Shown: one piece after another, positions 43,832 to 53,567 of the stretch
Layout: every line of letters starts with the position of its first letter
How positions within the stretch are numbered: the stretch's first letter is position 1
DNA from: Chitinophaga pinensis
Lineage (GTDB): Bacteria; Bacteroidota; Bacteroidia; NS11-12g; UBA9320
Assembly (NCBI GenBank): GCA_945907065.1
Contig: CAMDSC010000005.1
Coordinates: 1-64,000 of the forward strand
Direction: 5' to 3'
DNA: 64,000 nt
Made by a program: the position numbers and the translations under genes
Notes under the pieces: generated by a model
Seen by the model: the letters and a program-made list of their open reading frames with translations, nothing else
Told to the model about the DNA's origin: nothing
Databases searched by the model: none

Positions 43832-43994
43832 GGTATAAATACTTTGTAAAAATGAATCTCAAAATTACAATTTAAAAGGGTTTGAAGTGTTAAGATTTTG
43901 TGCCAAAAAACCCCTTATCAGTAATTGCATAATAATTTCAATTTATCTAATATTACCCTTTTATTTTTTATCACCATACAAAACATTATAACAT

Positions 43995-45788
43995 TTGAAA
44001 CCAACTGATATTCAAAATCCTGAGTATTTTCACAAAGTAGTGGATTGCCAGTATGCCTGCCCTGCTCACACACCTGTGCCCGAATATATTCGACTTATTG
44101 CTGCTGAACGATATACCGAAGCCTATATGATTAATTGGGAGTCGAATGTATTTCCAGGAGTGTTAGGCCGAACCTGTGACCGCCCTTGCGAACCTGCCTG
44201 CCGCCGTGGCCGAGTAGATGAAGAGCCTGTAGCTATTTGCCGATTAAAACGAGTGGCTGCAGATAATAAAGGGGATGTAAAAATATTTATGCCACAAGGG
44301 CCGTTTGCCCAAAATGGCAAAAAAATAGCTTTAATAGGCGGTGGCCCAGCTTCATTAACAGTTGCACGTGATCTGGCTCCATTGGGTTATGAAATTCATT
44401 TATATTGTGAGCAAAAAACCGGTGGCGGAATGATGCGAAGCCAAATCCCTTCTTTTCGATTGCCTGAATCTGTGCTTAATGAAGAAGTAAATTATATTTT
44501 GGATTTAGGAATTCATACCCATTTCAATAATTATGTTTCTAGCTTAAAAGAAATTTTAGAAAAAAACTATGACGCCGTTTTTGTAGGCACCGGTGCCCCA
44601 AGAGGAAAAGATTTATCAAACCTTCCGGGAAGAAATGAAGCCGCAAAAAATATCTATGTGGGGATTGAATGGCTGGCCAGTGTAGCTTTTGAACACACCG
44701 CCAAAATCGGTAAAAAAGTAATAGTATTGGGCGGTGGAAATACTGCCATGGATTGCTGCCGAACCTCGTTAAGACTAGGCGCTGATGTGGTTACTGTTGC
44801 TGTAAGAAGCCCTAAAAAAGAAATGAAAGCATCGCCTTGGGAAATAGAAGATGCCATAAATGAAGGTATTCCAATATTGGAAAATATGGTTCCAAAATCA
44901 TTTGCAACTGAAAATGGAATTTTGAAAGGTATGAGTTTTGAAAAAGTGAATGCCGTGTATGATGAAAAAGGAAAGAGAACCCTGGTTCCATCAGGAGAGC
45001 CGGATGTGTTTATTGAAGCTGATGATGTTTTGATAGCCATTGGTCAGGAAAACAGCTTTCCTTGGATAGAAAAAAATATAGGATTGGAGTTTGATAAATG
45101 GGAACTTCCATTATTAAATGAAATCACGTTTCAATCTACTTTGCCTCATGTATTTTTTGGAGGCGATTCAGCTTTTGGGCCTAAAAATGTAATAACCGCA
45201 GTAGCTCACGGGCATCAGGCCGCCGTTTCAATTGATTTATTTTGTAATGAAAAATCATTAACTGAACGCCCTTCTCCTTACACCAATCTTATAAGTCAAA
45301 AAATGGGGATTCATGAGTGGATTTATAATAATGATGTAACACCTGATGACCGTTATAAAGTGCCTCATGCAGCAGCATCAGTCACCTTAAAAGACCGAAA
45401 AAAAGAAGTAGAATTGGGTTTTGATTTACCTACAGGGTTTAAAGAAGCTGAACGTTGCCTCAATTGCGATATCCAAACCGTTTTTATAGAAGACCGATGC
45501 ATTGAGTGTGATGCATGTGTAGATATTTGCCCTACAACCTGTATCACGTTTACAACAAATGGTGAAGAAGACGATTTAAGAACTCGTTTGTTGGCTCCAT
45601 CCACAGATTTAAATCAAGACCTTTATATCTCAGATTCATTAAAAACCGGGCGTGTGATGGTGAAAGACGAAGACGTTTGCTTGCACTGCGGACTATGCGC
45701 TGAACGTTGTCCTACCTCTGCCTGGGATATGCAAAAATATATTTATCAAGTTACTAAAGCGGGAAATACCTGTCAAAAAATAGCATAA
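43995..45788 (+). CDS. GltD-like FAD/NAD(P) oxidoreductase with ferredoxin domain
   Basis: The 597-residue protein starts at TTG 43995. The N-terminal Cys-rich helical domain binds one Fe-S cluster set (CQYACPAHTPVPEYI, GRTCDRPCEPACRRGRVDE). FAD and NAD(P) sites follow (IALIGGGPASLTVARDLA; IVLGGGNTAMDCCRTSLRLG). The C-terminus adds a two-cluster ferredoxin domain (CIECDACVDICPTTC, CLHCGLCAERCPTSAWD). It begins an operon with the two subunits of a 2-oxoacid:ferredoxin oxidoreductase, six bases before korA, so it probably moves electrons between NAD(P)H and that enzyme's ferredoxin. Confidence 0.9.
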   Translation: MKPTDIQNPEYFHKVVDCQYACPAHTPVPEYIRLIAAERYTEAYMINWESNVFPGVLGRTCDRPCEPACRRGRVDEEPVAICRLKRVAADNKGDVKIFMPQGPFAQNGKKIALIGGGPASLTVARDLAPLGYEIHLYCEQKTGGGMMRSQIPSFRLPESVLNEEVNYILDLGIHTHFNNYVSSLKEILEKNYDAVFVGTGAPRGKDLSNLPGRNEAAKNIYVGIEWLASVAFEHTAKIGKKVIVLGGGNTAMDCCRTSLRLGADVVTVAVRSPKKEMKASPWEIEDAINEGIPILENMVPKSFATENGILKGMSFEKVNAVYDEKGKRTLVPSGEPDVFIEADDVLIAIGQENSFPWIEKNIGLEFDKWELPLLNEITFQSTLPHVFFGGDSAFGPKNVITAVAHGHQAAVSIDLFCNEKSLTERPSPYTNLISQKMGIHEWIYNNDVTPDDRYKVPHAAASVTLKDRKKEVELGFDLPTGFKEAERCLNCDIQTVFIEDRCIECDACVDICPTTCITFTTNGEEDDLRTRLLAPSTDLNQDLYISDSLKTGRVMVKDEDVCLHCGLCAERCPTSAWDMQKYIYQVTKAGNTCQKIA

Positions 45789-45793
45789 AATTC

Positions 45794-47650
45794 ATGTCAG
45801 AAAACAGAATAAAAACAAACGATTTTGTAGTTCGTTTTGCCAATGTTAATGGTACAGGCTCTGCCAGTGCCAATACAATGTTTGCAAAATCTATTTTCAG
45901 AATGGGCGTACCAATGACAGCCAAAAATGTTTTTCCTTCCAATATACAAGGTTTGCCTACTTGGTATGAAGTTAGGGTGAGTGAAAAAGGATATCTTGGC
46001 CGCAGTGAAGGAGTTGATATGGTGGTCTGCCTCAATCCACAAAGCTTACAAAAAGATATTTTTACCGTTAAAAAAGGTGGTTATTTTGTTTACGATAGCA
46101 CCAAACTGCTCAATAAAGATTTAATAAGAGAAGATATAAACTACGTTGGAATACCGATGACCGAAATTTGTCTTCGTGAATACTCGGATCCCCGAATGCG
46201 ACAACTTTTTAAAAACATGGTTTATATTGGAGGGCTCGCACTTCTTCTTGATATTGATTTGGAGGTCGTAAAAAGTGTAATTGCACACGAATTTAAGAAA
46301 AAACCAAAACTAGTAGAACCCAATATTAATGCAATGCTACTGGGGGTGGATTACGTAAAAGTAAATTTTAAATATCCTCTAAATATCCGCATGGAAAAAA
46401 GAAATTTGGTCGGTAATAAAATAGTAATTGATGGAAACAAAGCTTGTGGCCTTGGGGCGATATATGCCGGAGCTACTGTAGCCGCCTGGTATCCTTTAAC
46501 TCCTTCAACTTCGCTAGTAACTGCTTTCGAAAAATTTGCAAACCAATATAGAGTTGACTCTGAAACCGGTTTGAAAAAATTTGCTATCGTGCAGGCCGAA
46601 GATGAATTGGCAGCCATTGGAATGGTGATAGGAGCCAGTTGGAATGGTGCCAGAGCCTTTACTTCAACAAGTGGCCCGGGCATTTCATTAATGAGTGAAT
46701 TTTTAGGTTTGGCATATTATGCCGAAATCCCAACCGTTTTGTTTGATGTTCAAAGAACCGGCCCGTCTACTGGAATGCCTACACGAACCCAACAATCGGA
46801 TATCCTTTCCTGTGCTTATGCTTCGCATGGCGATACCAAGCACGTTTTGCTAATTCCTAGTACGCCAAAGGAATGTTTTGAAATGACAGCCAATGCATTT
46901 GATTTGGCTGAACGGCTTCAAACCCCAGTAATTGTTATGCTGGATTTAGATTTAGGAATGAACGATCATCTTTCAGACCCATTTGTTTGGGAGCAAAACA
47001 GAACTTATGATAGAGGAAAAATATTGAACTTAGAACAATTAGAAAACATTGCCACTTTTGGTCGCTACCTTGATATCGATAAAGATGGTATTAGTTATAG
47101 AACATTGCCCGGAACCAGCCCTAATAAGGGCTCCTATGTTACCCGCGGAACTTCAAAAGATGACTATGCGAGATATACTGAAGAAAGTGCCGAGTATATA
47201 AAAGGCATGGAAAAACTAAGCCGAAAGTGGGAAACAGCTAAAACCATGACACCTAAACCCGAATTTTATCAAACTCATAATAAAAGTAAAATTGGGATAG
47301 TGTTTTTTGGAACTACTTTATTTTCAGCTTTGGAGGCAATGGATATATTAACAGAGAAAGGTATATCTATTGATGCCATGCGGGTTAAAGGGTTTCCATT
47401 TGCTGCAGGTATCGAAGATTTTATAGACCAACATGAACAGGTTTTTGTTATTGAGCAAAACCGGGATGCTCAGTTCCGTTCACTATTGGTAAATGAGTTA
47501 GAAATTAATCCTAAAAAATTGTTAAGGGTATCAAACTATGACGGAATGCCTATAACTGCTGACTGTATATTAAGTCAAATGCTACCAAAAATAAAACTGG
47601 AAGCTCATGAAATTCATGCTCACAACAAGTCTGTTAATTATGACTTATAA
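45794..47650 (+). CDS. korA: 2-oxoacid:ferredoxin oxidoreductase, gamma-alpha fusion subunit
   Basis: The 618-residue subunit joins a gamma domain (residues 1-190: VRFANVNGTGSASANTMFAK; GVPMTAKNVFPSNIQGLPTW) to an alpha pyrophosphate-binding domain (about 205-610: GNKACGLGAIYAGATVAAWY, PLTPSTS, AEDELAAIGMVIGASWNGAR, TSTSGPGISLMSEFLGLAYY). The enzyme oxidatively decarboxylates a 2-oxoacid, most often 2-oxoglutarate, with CoA and ferredoxin, or runs in reverse. This gamma-alpha order is the KorA form. It lies 18 bases before korB. Confidence 0.92.
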   Translation: MSENRIKTNDFVVRFANVNGTGSASANTMFAKSIFRMGVPMTAKNVFPSNIQGLPTWYEVRVSEKGYLGRSEGVDMVVCLNPQSLQKDIFTVKKGGYFVYDSTKLLNKDLIREDINYVGIPMTEICLREYSDPRMRQLFKNMVYIGGLALLLDIDLEVVKSVIAHEFKKKPKLVEPNINAMLLGVDYVKVNFKYPLNIRMEKRNLVGNKIVIDGNKACGLGAIYAGATVAAWYPLTPSTSLVTAFEKFANQYRVDSETGLKKFAIVQAEDELAAIGMVIGASWNGARAFTSTSGPGISLMSEFLGLAYYAEIPTVLFDVQRTGPSTGMPTRTQQSDILSCAYASHGDTKHVLLIPSTPKECFEMTANAFDLAERLQTPVIVMLDLDLGMNDHLSDPFVWEQNRTYDRGKILNLEQLENIATFGRYLDIDKDGISYRTLPGTSPNKGSYVTRGTSKDDYARYTEESAEYIKGMEKLSRKWETAKTMTPKPEFYQTHNKSKIGIVFFGTTLFSALEAMDILTEKGISIDAMRVKGFPFAAGIEDFIDQHEQVFVIEQNRDAQFRSLLVNELEINPKKLLRVSNYDGMPITADCILSQMLPKIKLEAHEIHAHNKSVNYDL

Positions 47651-47668
47651 AAAAATCATATATAAAAA

Positions 47669-48721
47669 ATGTCTTATATAAAACCACCCTTCCGCCACCC
47701 TGATTTACCTATCAATGAGGTAGGATATTCAAAAAAAGATTACGAAGGAGCCATATCTACTTTGTGTGCCGGTTGCGGCCACGATTCCATAAGCGGAGCC
47801 ATTGTTCAGGCCTGTTATGAAATGTCCATTGAGCCACATCGAATTGCAAAATTTTCAGGAATTGGTTGTTCCTCAAAAACACCAGCCTATTTTTTAAGCA
47901 ATTCTCATGGATTTAATTCTGTTCATGGTAGAATGCCATCGGTAACCACAGGTGCTAACTTAGCCAATCGCGATTTAATATATTTAGGCGTTTCAGGCGA
48001 TGGTGATACTGCCTCCATTGGCATGGGGCAATTTGTACATGCTATCCGCAGAAATCTAAACATGACCTATATAGTAATGAACAATGGCTGTTATGGGCTT
48101 ACAAAAGGACAAGATTCAGCCACTGCTGATTTTGGTTCATTAAGTAAAGGCGGTTCTACCAATATGTTTCAAGCTATTGATTTGGTTGGATTATCCATGG
48201 AATTGGGAGCAACTTTTGTGGCCCGCAGTTTTTCTGGAGATAAAACACAATTAATTCCCTTGATAAAAGCGGCTATGTCGCATCAAGGTTTTGCCTTTAT
48301 TGATGTTATTTCGCCTTGCGTTACTTTTAATAATAATGTGGGTTCCACTAAATCGTATGACTATGTTCGCGACCATGTGGAAACCCTTTCCATGATGGAT
48401 TTTGTACCAGATAAAACAGAAATATTAGTGGATTATGCCGAAGGAGATTCGAAATCGGTTGAATTGCACGATGGTTCAGCCATTCAATTGCATAAACTGT
48501 CTTCAGGCTGGGATCCAACAGACCGCAATCTTTCGTTTGACCGGCTTCATCAATCACGAGACAAAGGAGAAATTTTAACTGGGCTTATTTACATTGAACC
48601 CAATGGTAGCGAATTACATTCTGTGATTAATACTGTTAACAAACCTCTAAATTCTCTTTTAGAAAAAGACCTAATGCCAAGTATGGAAGCTTTGGAATTA
48701 ATAAATGAGGACCACAGATAG
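47669..48721 (+). CDS. korB: 2-oxoacid:ferredoxin oxidoreductase, beta (TPP) subunit
   Basis: The 350-residue subunit binds thiamine diphosphate and a [4Fe-4S] cluster. STLCAGCGHDSISGAIV holds cluster cysteines, IGCSSKTPAYFL another. GDGDTASIGMGQFVHAIRRN and NNGCYGLTKGQ form the thiamine-diphosphate/Mg motif. SPCVTFNN carries a further Cys. It pairs with the preceding gamma-alpha subunit. No dedicated ferredoxin gene follows, so the ferredoxin domain of the first gene may be the electron partner. Confidence 0.93.
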   Translation: MSYIKPPFRHPDLPINEVGYSKKDYEGAISTLCAGCGHDSISGAIVQACYEMSIEPHRIAKFSGIGCSSKTPAYFLSNSHGFNSVHGRMPSVTTGANLANRDLIYLGVSGDGDTASIGMGQFVHAIRRNLNMTYIVMNNGCYGLTKGQDSATADFGSLSKGGSTNMFQAIDLVGLSMELGATFVARSFSGDKTQLIPLIKAAMSHQGFAFIDVISPCVTFNNNVGSTKSYDYVRDHVETLSMMDFVPDKTEILVDYAEGDSKSVELHDGSAIQLHKLSSGWDPTDRNLSFDRLHQSRDKGEILTGLIYIEPNGSELHSVINTVNKPLNSLLEKDLMPSMEALELINEDHR

Positions 48722-48758
48722 TATGCAATAGATTATCAATTTCTTTAATTTCATTTAT

Positions 48759-48766
48759 TATCTTTG
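48759..48766 (+). promoter_or_regulatory. -7 element upstream of NYN-LOTUS gene
   Basis: TATCTTTG fits TAnnTTTG and lies 41 bases before the ATG at 48808. Confidence 0.4.
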
Positions 48767-48807
48767 AATACTGATTTATATTATATCAGATACTTATTCA
48801 AATTATT

Positions 48808-49572
48808 ATGGAAAGAAAAGATCTTCGGCTTGCAGTTTTAATTGATGCCGACAATGTACCCTATGCCAATATTCAAGGGATGCTTGAAGAAATCACCAAG
48901 TACGGCACTCCAACTTTTAAAAGAATATATGCCGATTGGACCCAGCCAACAGTTTCGGGCTGGAAAAAAGTCTTATTAGAACATTCAATAACTCCTGTTC
49001 ATCAATATAGTTATACTTCTGGAAAGAACGCTACTGACTCTTCAATGATAATTGATGCTATGGATATTTTATATACCGGCCGTGTTGATGGGTTTTGTAT
49101 AGTATCCAGCGATAGTGATTTTACACGATTAGCTTCGCGATTGCGCGAAGGAGGAATGGTAGTATTTGGGTTGGGGGAAAAGAAAACACCCGTTTCATTT
49201 ATTTCAGCTTGTGATAAGTTTATTTATATTGAAATTTTAAAGAAGACAGAGGATATTATTAAGCCTGAAATCCTGACGAAATCAAAAGGCAAGAGCAAGC
49301 AAAAAGAAACTAAAACAGAAACCATTGGCAAAATTGACCATAAATTATTTAAACTTATTGCAGAAAGTATCAATGATTTGGCTGATGAAAATGGATGGGT
49401 ATTTTTAGGAGACCTAGGAAATTTATTAGCTAAAAAGCAACCTGACTTTGACCCAAGAAATTATGGGTTTAAAAAACTACTTCTCTTAATTAAAAGCTTT
49501 GATAAACTGGTCTTGGATGAAAGAGACACAGGAAAGAATAATATTACACATGTATATGTAAGAATTAAATAA
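48808..49572 (+). CDS. NYN-domain ribonuclease with LOTUS/OST-HTH domain
   Basis: The 254-residue protein has a PIN-like NYN nuclease domain: AVLIDADNVPYANIQGMLEE, the acidic DSSMIIDAMDILYTG, and FCIVSSDSDFTRLASRLRE give the metal-binding Asp set. After a basic linker (KSKGKSKQKETKTE) a LOTUS/OST-HTH domain follows (LFKLIAESINDLADENGWVF; FKKLLLLIKSFDKLVLDE), which binds RNA or DNA. Such LabA-like fusions are widespread and presumed RNA-directed; the target is unknown. It precedes a DinB gene by nine bases. Confidence 0.9.
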   Translation: MERKDLRLAVLIDADNVPYANIQGMLEEITKYGTPTFKRIYADWTQPTVSGWKKVLLEHSITPVHQYSYTSGKNATDSSMIIDAMDILYTGRVDGFCIVSSDSDFTRLASRLREGGMVVFGLGEKKTPVSFISACDKFIYIEILKKTEDIIKPEILTKSKGKSKQKETKTETIGKIDHKLFKLIAESINDLADENGWVFLGDLGNLLAKKQPDFDPRNYGFKKLLLLIKSFDKLVLDERDTGKNNITHVYVRIK

Positions 49573-49581
49573 GGTACTCAA

Positions 49582-50103
49582 ATGAAAAAATCTGCTATAA
49601 CTGAAATGCCTGAGTACTTTGACAGATATATAAAATTGGTGGAAGATATAGATGTGGTAGAAGCTTTGGAAAAATATGGTATAAATTATTTACAGGCTGA
49701 ATTACCAAAATTTGAACAACTGGCTGATAAAATTTATGCCCCGGCTAAATGGACTTCGAAAGATATTTTACAACATATAATTGATACCGAACGTATATTT
49801 TGCTACCGTGCCCTTCGGTTTGCAAGGCATGACCACACTCCCTTGCAAGGCTGTGATGAAAACAGGGATGCCATGAATGCAAAAGCTAATGATCGTGAAT
49901 TAAGTGATATTATTCACGAATTTAACCATACCCGACAATCTACAATTGATTTATTTAAAAGTTTTAATACCCAAATGCTACTTTCGGAAGGTATTGCAAA
50001 TGATAAAAAAATTTCAGTATTGGCAATAGGATTTATGCTAGCCGGGCACTTCATTCATCATCTCAAGGTTATTGAAGAAAAGTACTATCCATTGATAATG
50101 TAA
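49582..50103 (+). CDS. DinB-family protein
   Basis: The 173-residue protein is an all-helical DinB/YfiT-type four-helix bundle. WTSKDILQHIIDTERIFCYR and the spaced HH of AGHFIHHLKVIEEKYY supply the three metal-binding His (with H in LQHI). Members are metal-dependent transferases or hydrolases, often acting on thiols or on damage products. Function of this one is unknown. It is probably co-transcribed with the NYN gene. Confidence 0.87.
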   Translation: MKKSAITEMPEYFDRYIKLVEDIDVVEALEKYGINYLQAELPKFEQLADKIYAPAKWTSKDILQHIIDTERIFCYRALRFARHDHTPLQGCDENRDAMNAKANDRELSDIIHEFNHTRQSTIDLFKSFNTQMLLSEGIANDKKISVLAIGFMLAGHFIHHLKVIEEKYYPLIM

Positions 50104-50119
50104 TATTTGATTTATCAAA

Positions 50120-52531
50120 ATGAGAAGCGTTCTACTGATATTGCTCTTAATAAGTTTTGGTGAATCAAAATCACAAACTTTAAAACTTTATAGTACTATA
50201 AACAGTATTGGGTTACAAATAACTCTCCCAATAGGTTTTGATACTGATATCACAACTAAAGCATATTTAACCTATAAAGAACAAGGAGGAATTTGGCAAA
50301 ATGGTTTTACAATAACACGACTAAATTATGATTCATTAAAGGAATACAGAGGCAGCCTTTTTTTACTAAAACCAAATACAACTTATGATATCCAGATTTC
50401 ACTTATTGATTCTTTTCCTATTTATTCTAAAACCCTTTTAACAGGTGCAATTTCAACATTAAAAGAACCTGTTTTAGCCACTAACTCCATTATAAAATAT
50501 GTTAGCCCAACTGGTACAGGAAATGTTTACTCTTTAACCAATCCTGGAAATTTAAAGGTACTTTTGACAGGGGGAATAAATTGTGGAACCACTATAATAC
50601 TGAGAGGAGGTACTTATGATGTTGGGGAAATGGTATTAAACCTTACCACAGATTGTGACGAAAATACACCAATTAATATAATTGCCTATGCTGATGAAAT
50701 ACCAATTTTGGATGGCGGTGATTATCAAAAATATAAATGGATAAAAACTGCCTCTGATAGTAACATGTATTATGCAACCATAAGAGCCGATTTGGCCTAT
50801 AATGCACTTTGCCTATTTGATACTGCAAGGCTATATCCTTATGCTTTTCTCACTCCAAATTCAATTAACCCAGCATATCCAAGTCTTTCAAACCTAGGTT
50901 ATGACCAATCTGGTTATTACAGAAAAGGTAATCTTGTTTATATTAAAACCTTAAAAAAACAGAATCCGAACAATGCTAACATCATATTTTCAAAATATTT
51001 TTGGTGCTTCACTATTAATGGAAACAACAAAAAAAACTATGTTTTTATAAAAGGAATTTCATTTAAAAATTATAATAAAGGAAAATGTGATATTGATATT
51101 TTTGGAAATCCAACGTCCTGTTATCCGTCATCCACCTTAAATTTTAGCAATTGCAATAAAGTTATTATTGAACAATGTAATTTTGAATTTACCAACTTTC
51201 CGATACTATTTAGTAGTAATTGCAATAATAACATTATCCAAAATTGCAGTATAAAAGATGGCACAGGATACTGGAGTCATGGAGCTTTTAAACAAACTCG
51301 GGATCAAAATTATTTAGAACCCGGCAGTTATGGTCGCTATTTGGAAAGCGGAGGAATTCAATTTATTCCTGGAGATAACCAAACCATAACAGGTAATATT
51401 ATAAGAAATAATACAGTAAAAGGAGTTGTGGTTGGAATTGCACTTGGTTCCAATGCTTCAGGCTACAAAATTATTGAAACTGATATATCTAACAATAACA
51501 TTTCATATTGTTATGATGGTATAGATGCCACAAGTGGCAATAATTCAGGTTGTCAAAATATTAGAACTTGGGGCAATAAAGTTGAATATTGTCCTGTGGC
51601 TTTTTCACTACTTGGCTCATCCATTGGCCCATATTACTTATTTCGAAATGTAGCTCATCATATTTCACAGCGTAAAAATCATAATTACGATGTTTTTTTT
51701 ATGGACTGTAATAATGTTTTAACCAATAATATTTGGGGAACTGGGCTAAAATTAAATGGAGGAGGGAATGCATCAAAAACCCCGGGCTACATATATCTTA
51801 TACATAATACATTTCATTCGGCTGACACTTTAGGTTTTTGCATGTATTTGTGGAACAGTACTTGGAAAAAAATTTATAGCAGCAATAATATTTATTATTC
51901 TGAGGGTAAATCCTCTTTATTTTTTGATAATATTAAATCGGATACCACTTATTCCTTCGAAAGTATTAATGATAATTATTTTAATACCAAAGGAAATATT
52001 GCAACTACTCAACCAATTAATGGGACAGCCTTCTGCGAAAATTATGGCTCAACAACTGAACTAAATTTAGGGTTAAAAATAAATACAAAAAGTAAGGGGA
52101 TAAATGTTGAAGGATTTAACCTTAATCCAGGATTTAAAAACCTTAAGATTAATGATTATTCATTAAATACTTCAAGTAATATTATTGATAAAGGACAAAT
52201 TATCAATGGCTTCAACTTAAATTTCAACAACTCATCACCAGATATTGGGGCTTTTGAACAACTAAAAACGAGTTTTGTCAACCATCCAAATTCTGGTTTT
52301 GACATCATGGCTTATCCAAATCCTTTTTTTGAAACACTAACTATTAGCATTCCTTCATTCATCAATAAGATTGAGATTTTTAGTTTAGATGGGCAACTTA
52401 TTTATAGCCAATTTCCTGAAAAATCTAATTTTTTTACCCTAAATTTAAAACTTTGTACCGGTATTTATTTTTTAAAAGTTTATAATTTTAAGCGAGAAAA
52501 TCAAACGATAAAATTATTAAAAACAAACTAA
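50120..52531 (+). CDS. Secreted beta-helix T9SS substrate
   Basis: The 803-residue protein has a signal peptide ending near GESKSQ, an N-terminal fibronectin-III-like domain (SLFLLKPNTTYDIQISL), and a long right-handed parallel beta-helix rich in Asn ladders (LNFSNCNKVIIEQCNFEFTN; NITGNIIRNN-like turns, about residues 180-560). Such helices are typical of polysaccharide lyases and adhesins. The C-terminus has the sorting domain (MAYPNPFFETLTISIPS, ending TIKLLKTN). A catalytic residue cannot be placed. Possible substrate: an acidic polysaccharide; this is inference. Confidence 0.87.
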   Translation: MRSVLLILLLISFGESKSQTLKLYSTINSIGLQITLPIGFDTDITTKAYLTYKEQGGIWQNGFTITRLNYDSLKEYRGSLFLLKPNTTYDIQISLIDSFPIYSKTLLTGAISTLKEPVLATNSIIKYVSPTGTGNVYSLTNPGNLKVLLTGGINCGTTIILRGGTYDVGEMVLNLTTDCDENTPINIIAYADEIPILDGGDYQKYKWIKTASDSNMYYATIRADLAYNALCLFDTARLYPYAFLTPNSINPAYPSLSNLGYDQSGYYRKGNLVYIKTLKKQNPNNANIIFSKYFWCFTINGNNKKNYVFIKGISFKNYNKGKCDIDIFGNPTSCYPSSTLNFSNCNKVIIEQCNFEFTNFPILFSSNCNNNIIQNCSIKDGTGYWSHGAFKQTRDQNYLEPGSYGRYLESGGIQFIPGDNQTITGNIIRNNTVKGVVVGIALGSNASGYKIIETDISNNNISYCYDGIDATSGNNSGCQNIRTWGNKVEYCPVAFSLLGSSIGPYYLFRNVAHHISQRKNHNYDVFFMDCNNVLTNNIWGTGLKLNGGGNASKTPGYIYLIHNTFHSADTLGFCMYLWNSTWKKIYSSNNIYYSEGKSSLFFDNIKSDTTYSFESINDNYFNTKGNIATTQPINGTAFCENYGSTTELNLGLKINTKSKGINVEGFNLNPGFKNLKINDYSLNTSSNIIDKGQIINGFNLNFNNSSPDIGAFEQLKTSFVNHPNSGFDIMAYPNPFFETLTISIPSFINKIEIFSLDGQLIYSQFPEKSNFFTLNLKLCTGIYFLKVYNFKRENQTIKLLKTN

Positions 52532-52588
52532 ATAGTTTGTCATGATATAACTTGCTGACTTAAATTTCTATAAAATGAGTATAAATTT

Positions 52589-52876
52589 TTACTTAAATTT
52601 ATAAAGCCCGAAAGTTCCAAAAGGAACTAGGGAAAGCACAAATGCATAAAATCCTTTAAGAAATGACCACTTCATTTTTTTCATTGTAATAGCTAAAATA
52701 ATACAATAAGTTATAAAAAGAAATCCGTGCAAATAGCCAACTATTTTTACAGCCATCGGCATTCCGGCATAGTATTTTAGCGGCATAGCTATTAATAGTA
52801 GAACAAGGTAAGATACTCCTTCAATATGGCCAATTCGTAAAAAAGTATTAAATATTTTTGGGGTTTGATTTTCCAT
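52589..52876 (-). CDS. Small DUF3817 membrane protein
   Basis: The 95-residue protein has three hydrophobic segments (about 18-35, 43-62, 72-90) and the DUF3817 pattern: LRIGHIEGVSYLVLLLIAMPLKY, then VGYLHGFLFITYCI and a final PFGTF. The conserved G-x-x-H-G-x-x-F turn is present. Members are integral membrane proteins of unknown role. The 205 bases upstream, up to the CBS gene, show no gene or clear signal. Confidence 0.88.
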   Translation of the reverse strand: MENQTPKIFNTFLRIGHIEGVSYLVLLLIAMPLKYYAGMPMAVKIVGYLHGFLFITYCIILAITMKKMKWSFLKGFYAFVLSLVPFGTFGLYKFK

Positions 52877-53081
52877 CGAACCGCGAAAATATACAAATTG
52901 AATCCCAAAACGGTTACAAAATATTTAAGCTTTTTTAAATAGTACTATTTAAAGACAATAAGGCAAAAAGTGAGTTAATTAATAGCTCCTCTCCGGCCAA
53001 ATAATTCACTTCACTTAATGATATTAGTCATTGTTTGAAAAATAATATACCATTATTTTTGAACCTAATAAATATTTAATT

Positions 53082-53546
53082 ATGAGTAGAGATGTATTAG
53101 TAAGTGATATAATGACCCACAAGGTTATTTGTGCCAATTTAAATAATAAATTATCACAGGTTCTTGATTTTTTTTCAATCTTCAAAATACAACATTTACC
53201 AGTATTAGATGATGAAAAAATAGTTGGAATAATAAGCAATAAGGATGTTTTGGAGTTTATTAATATTCATCTAAAAAAATCTGAATCATTAACTGAATCC
53301 TATTTGGATAATAATTTCAGTTTAGAAAGTATTATGACAAAAAACCCTATTACTATTCGTCCTGACGCTTTGATAGATGAGGTATTTCAACAATTGGCTC
53401 CAGGCAACATTCAGTGTATGATCGTTGAAAGTAATGGAATTCTTAAAGGCATCATTACAACTAAAGATCTAATAAGATTCCATGTATCAGGATTTAACAC
53501 TAATCATGATAGCTTTACAACAGGTGCTTCAGGATTCGGGGTATAA
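53082..53546 (+). CDS. Stand-alone CBS-pair protein
   Basis: The 154-residue protein is a pair of CBS domains: VSDIMTHKVICANLNNKLSQ ... HLPVLDDEKIVGIISNKDVL and SIMTKNPITIRPDALIDEVF ... MIVESNGILKGIITTKDLI. Such modules bind adenine nucleotides or related ligands and act as sensors. No effector domain is fused. The last ten or so residues (TGASGFGV) are flexible. Partner unknown. Confidence 0.9.
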   Translation: MSRDVLVSDIMTHKVICANLNNKLSQVLDFFSIFKIQHLPVLDDEKIVGIISNKDVLEFINIHLKKSESLTESYLDNNFSLESIMTKNPITIRPDALIDEVFQQLAPGNIQCMIVESNGILKGIITTKDLIRFHVSGFNTNHDSFTTGASGFGV

Positions 53547-53567
53547 ATATATAATAGACAAACTGCC

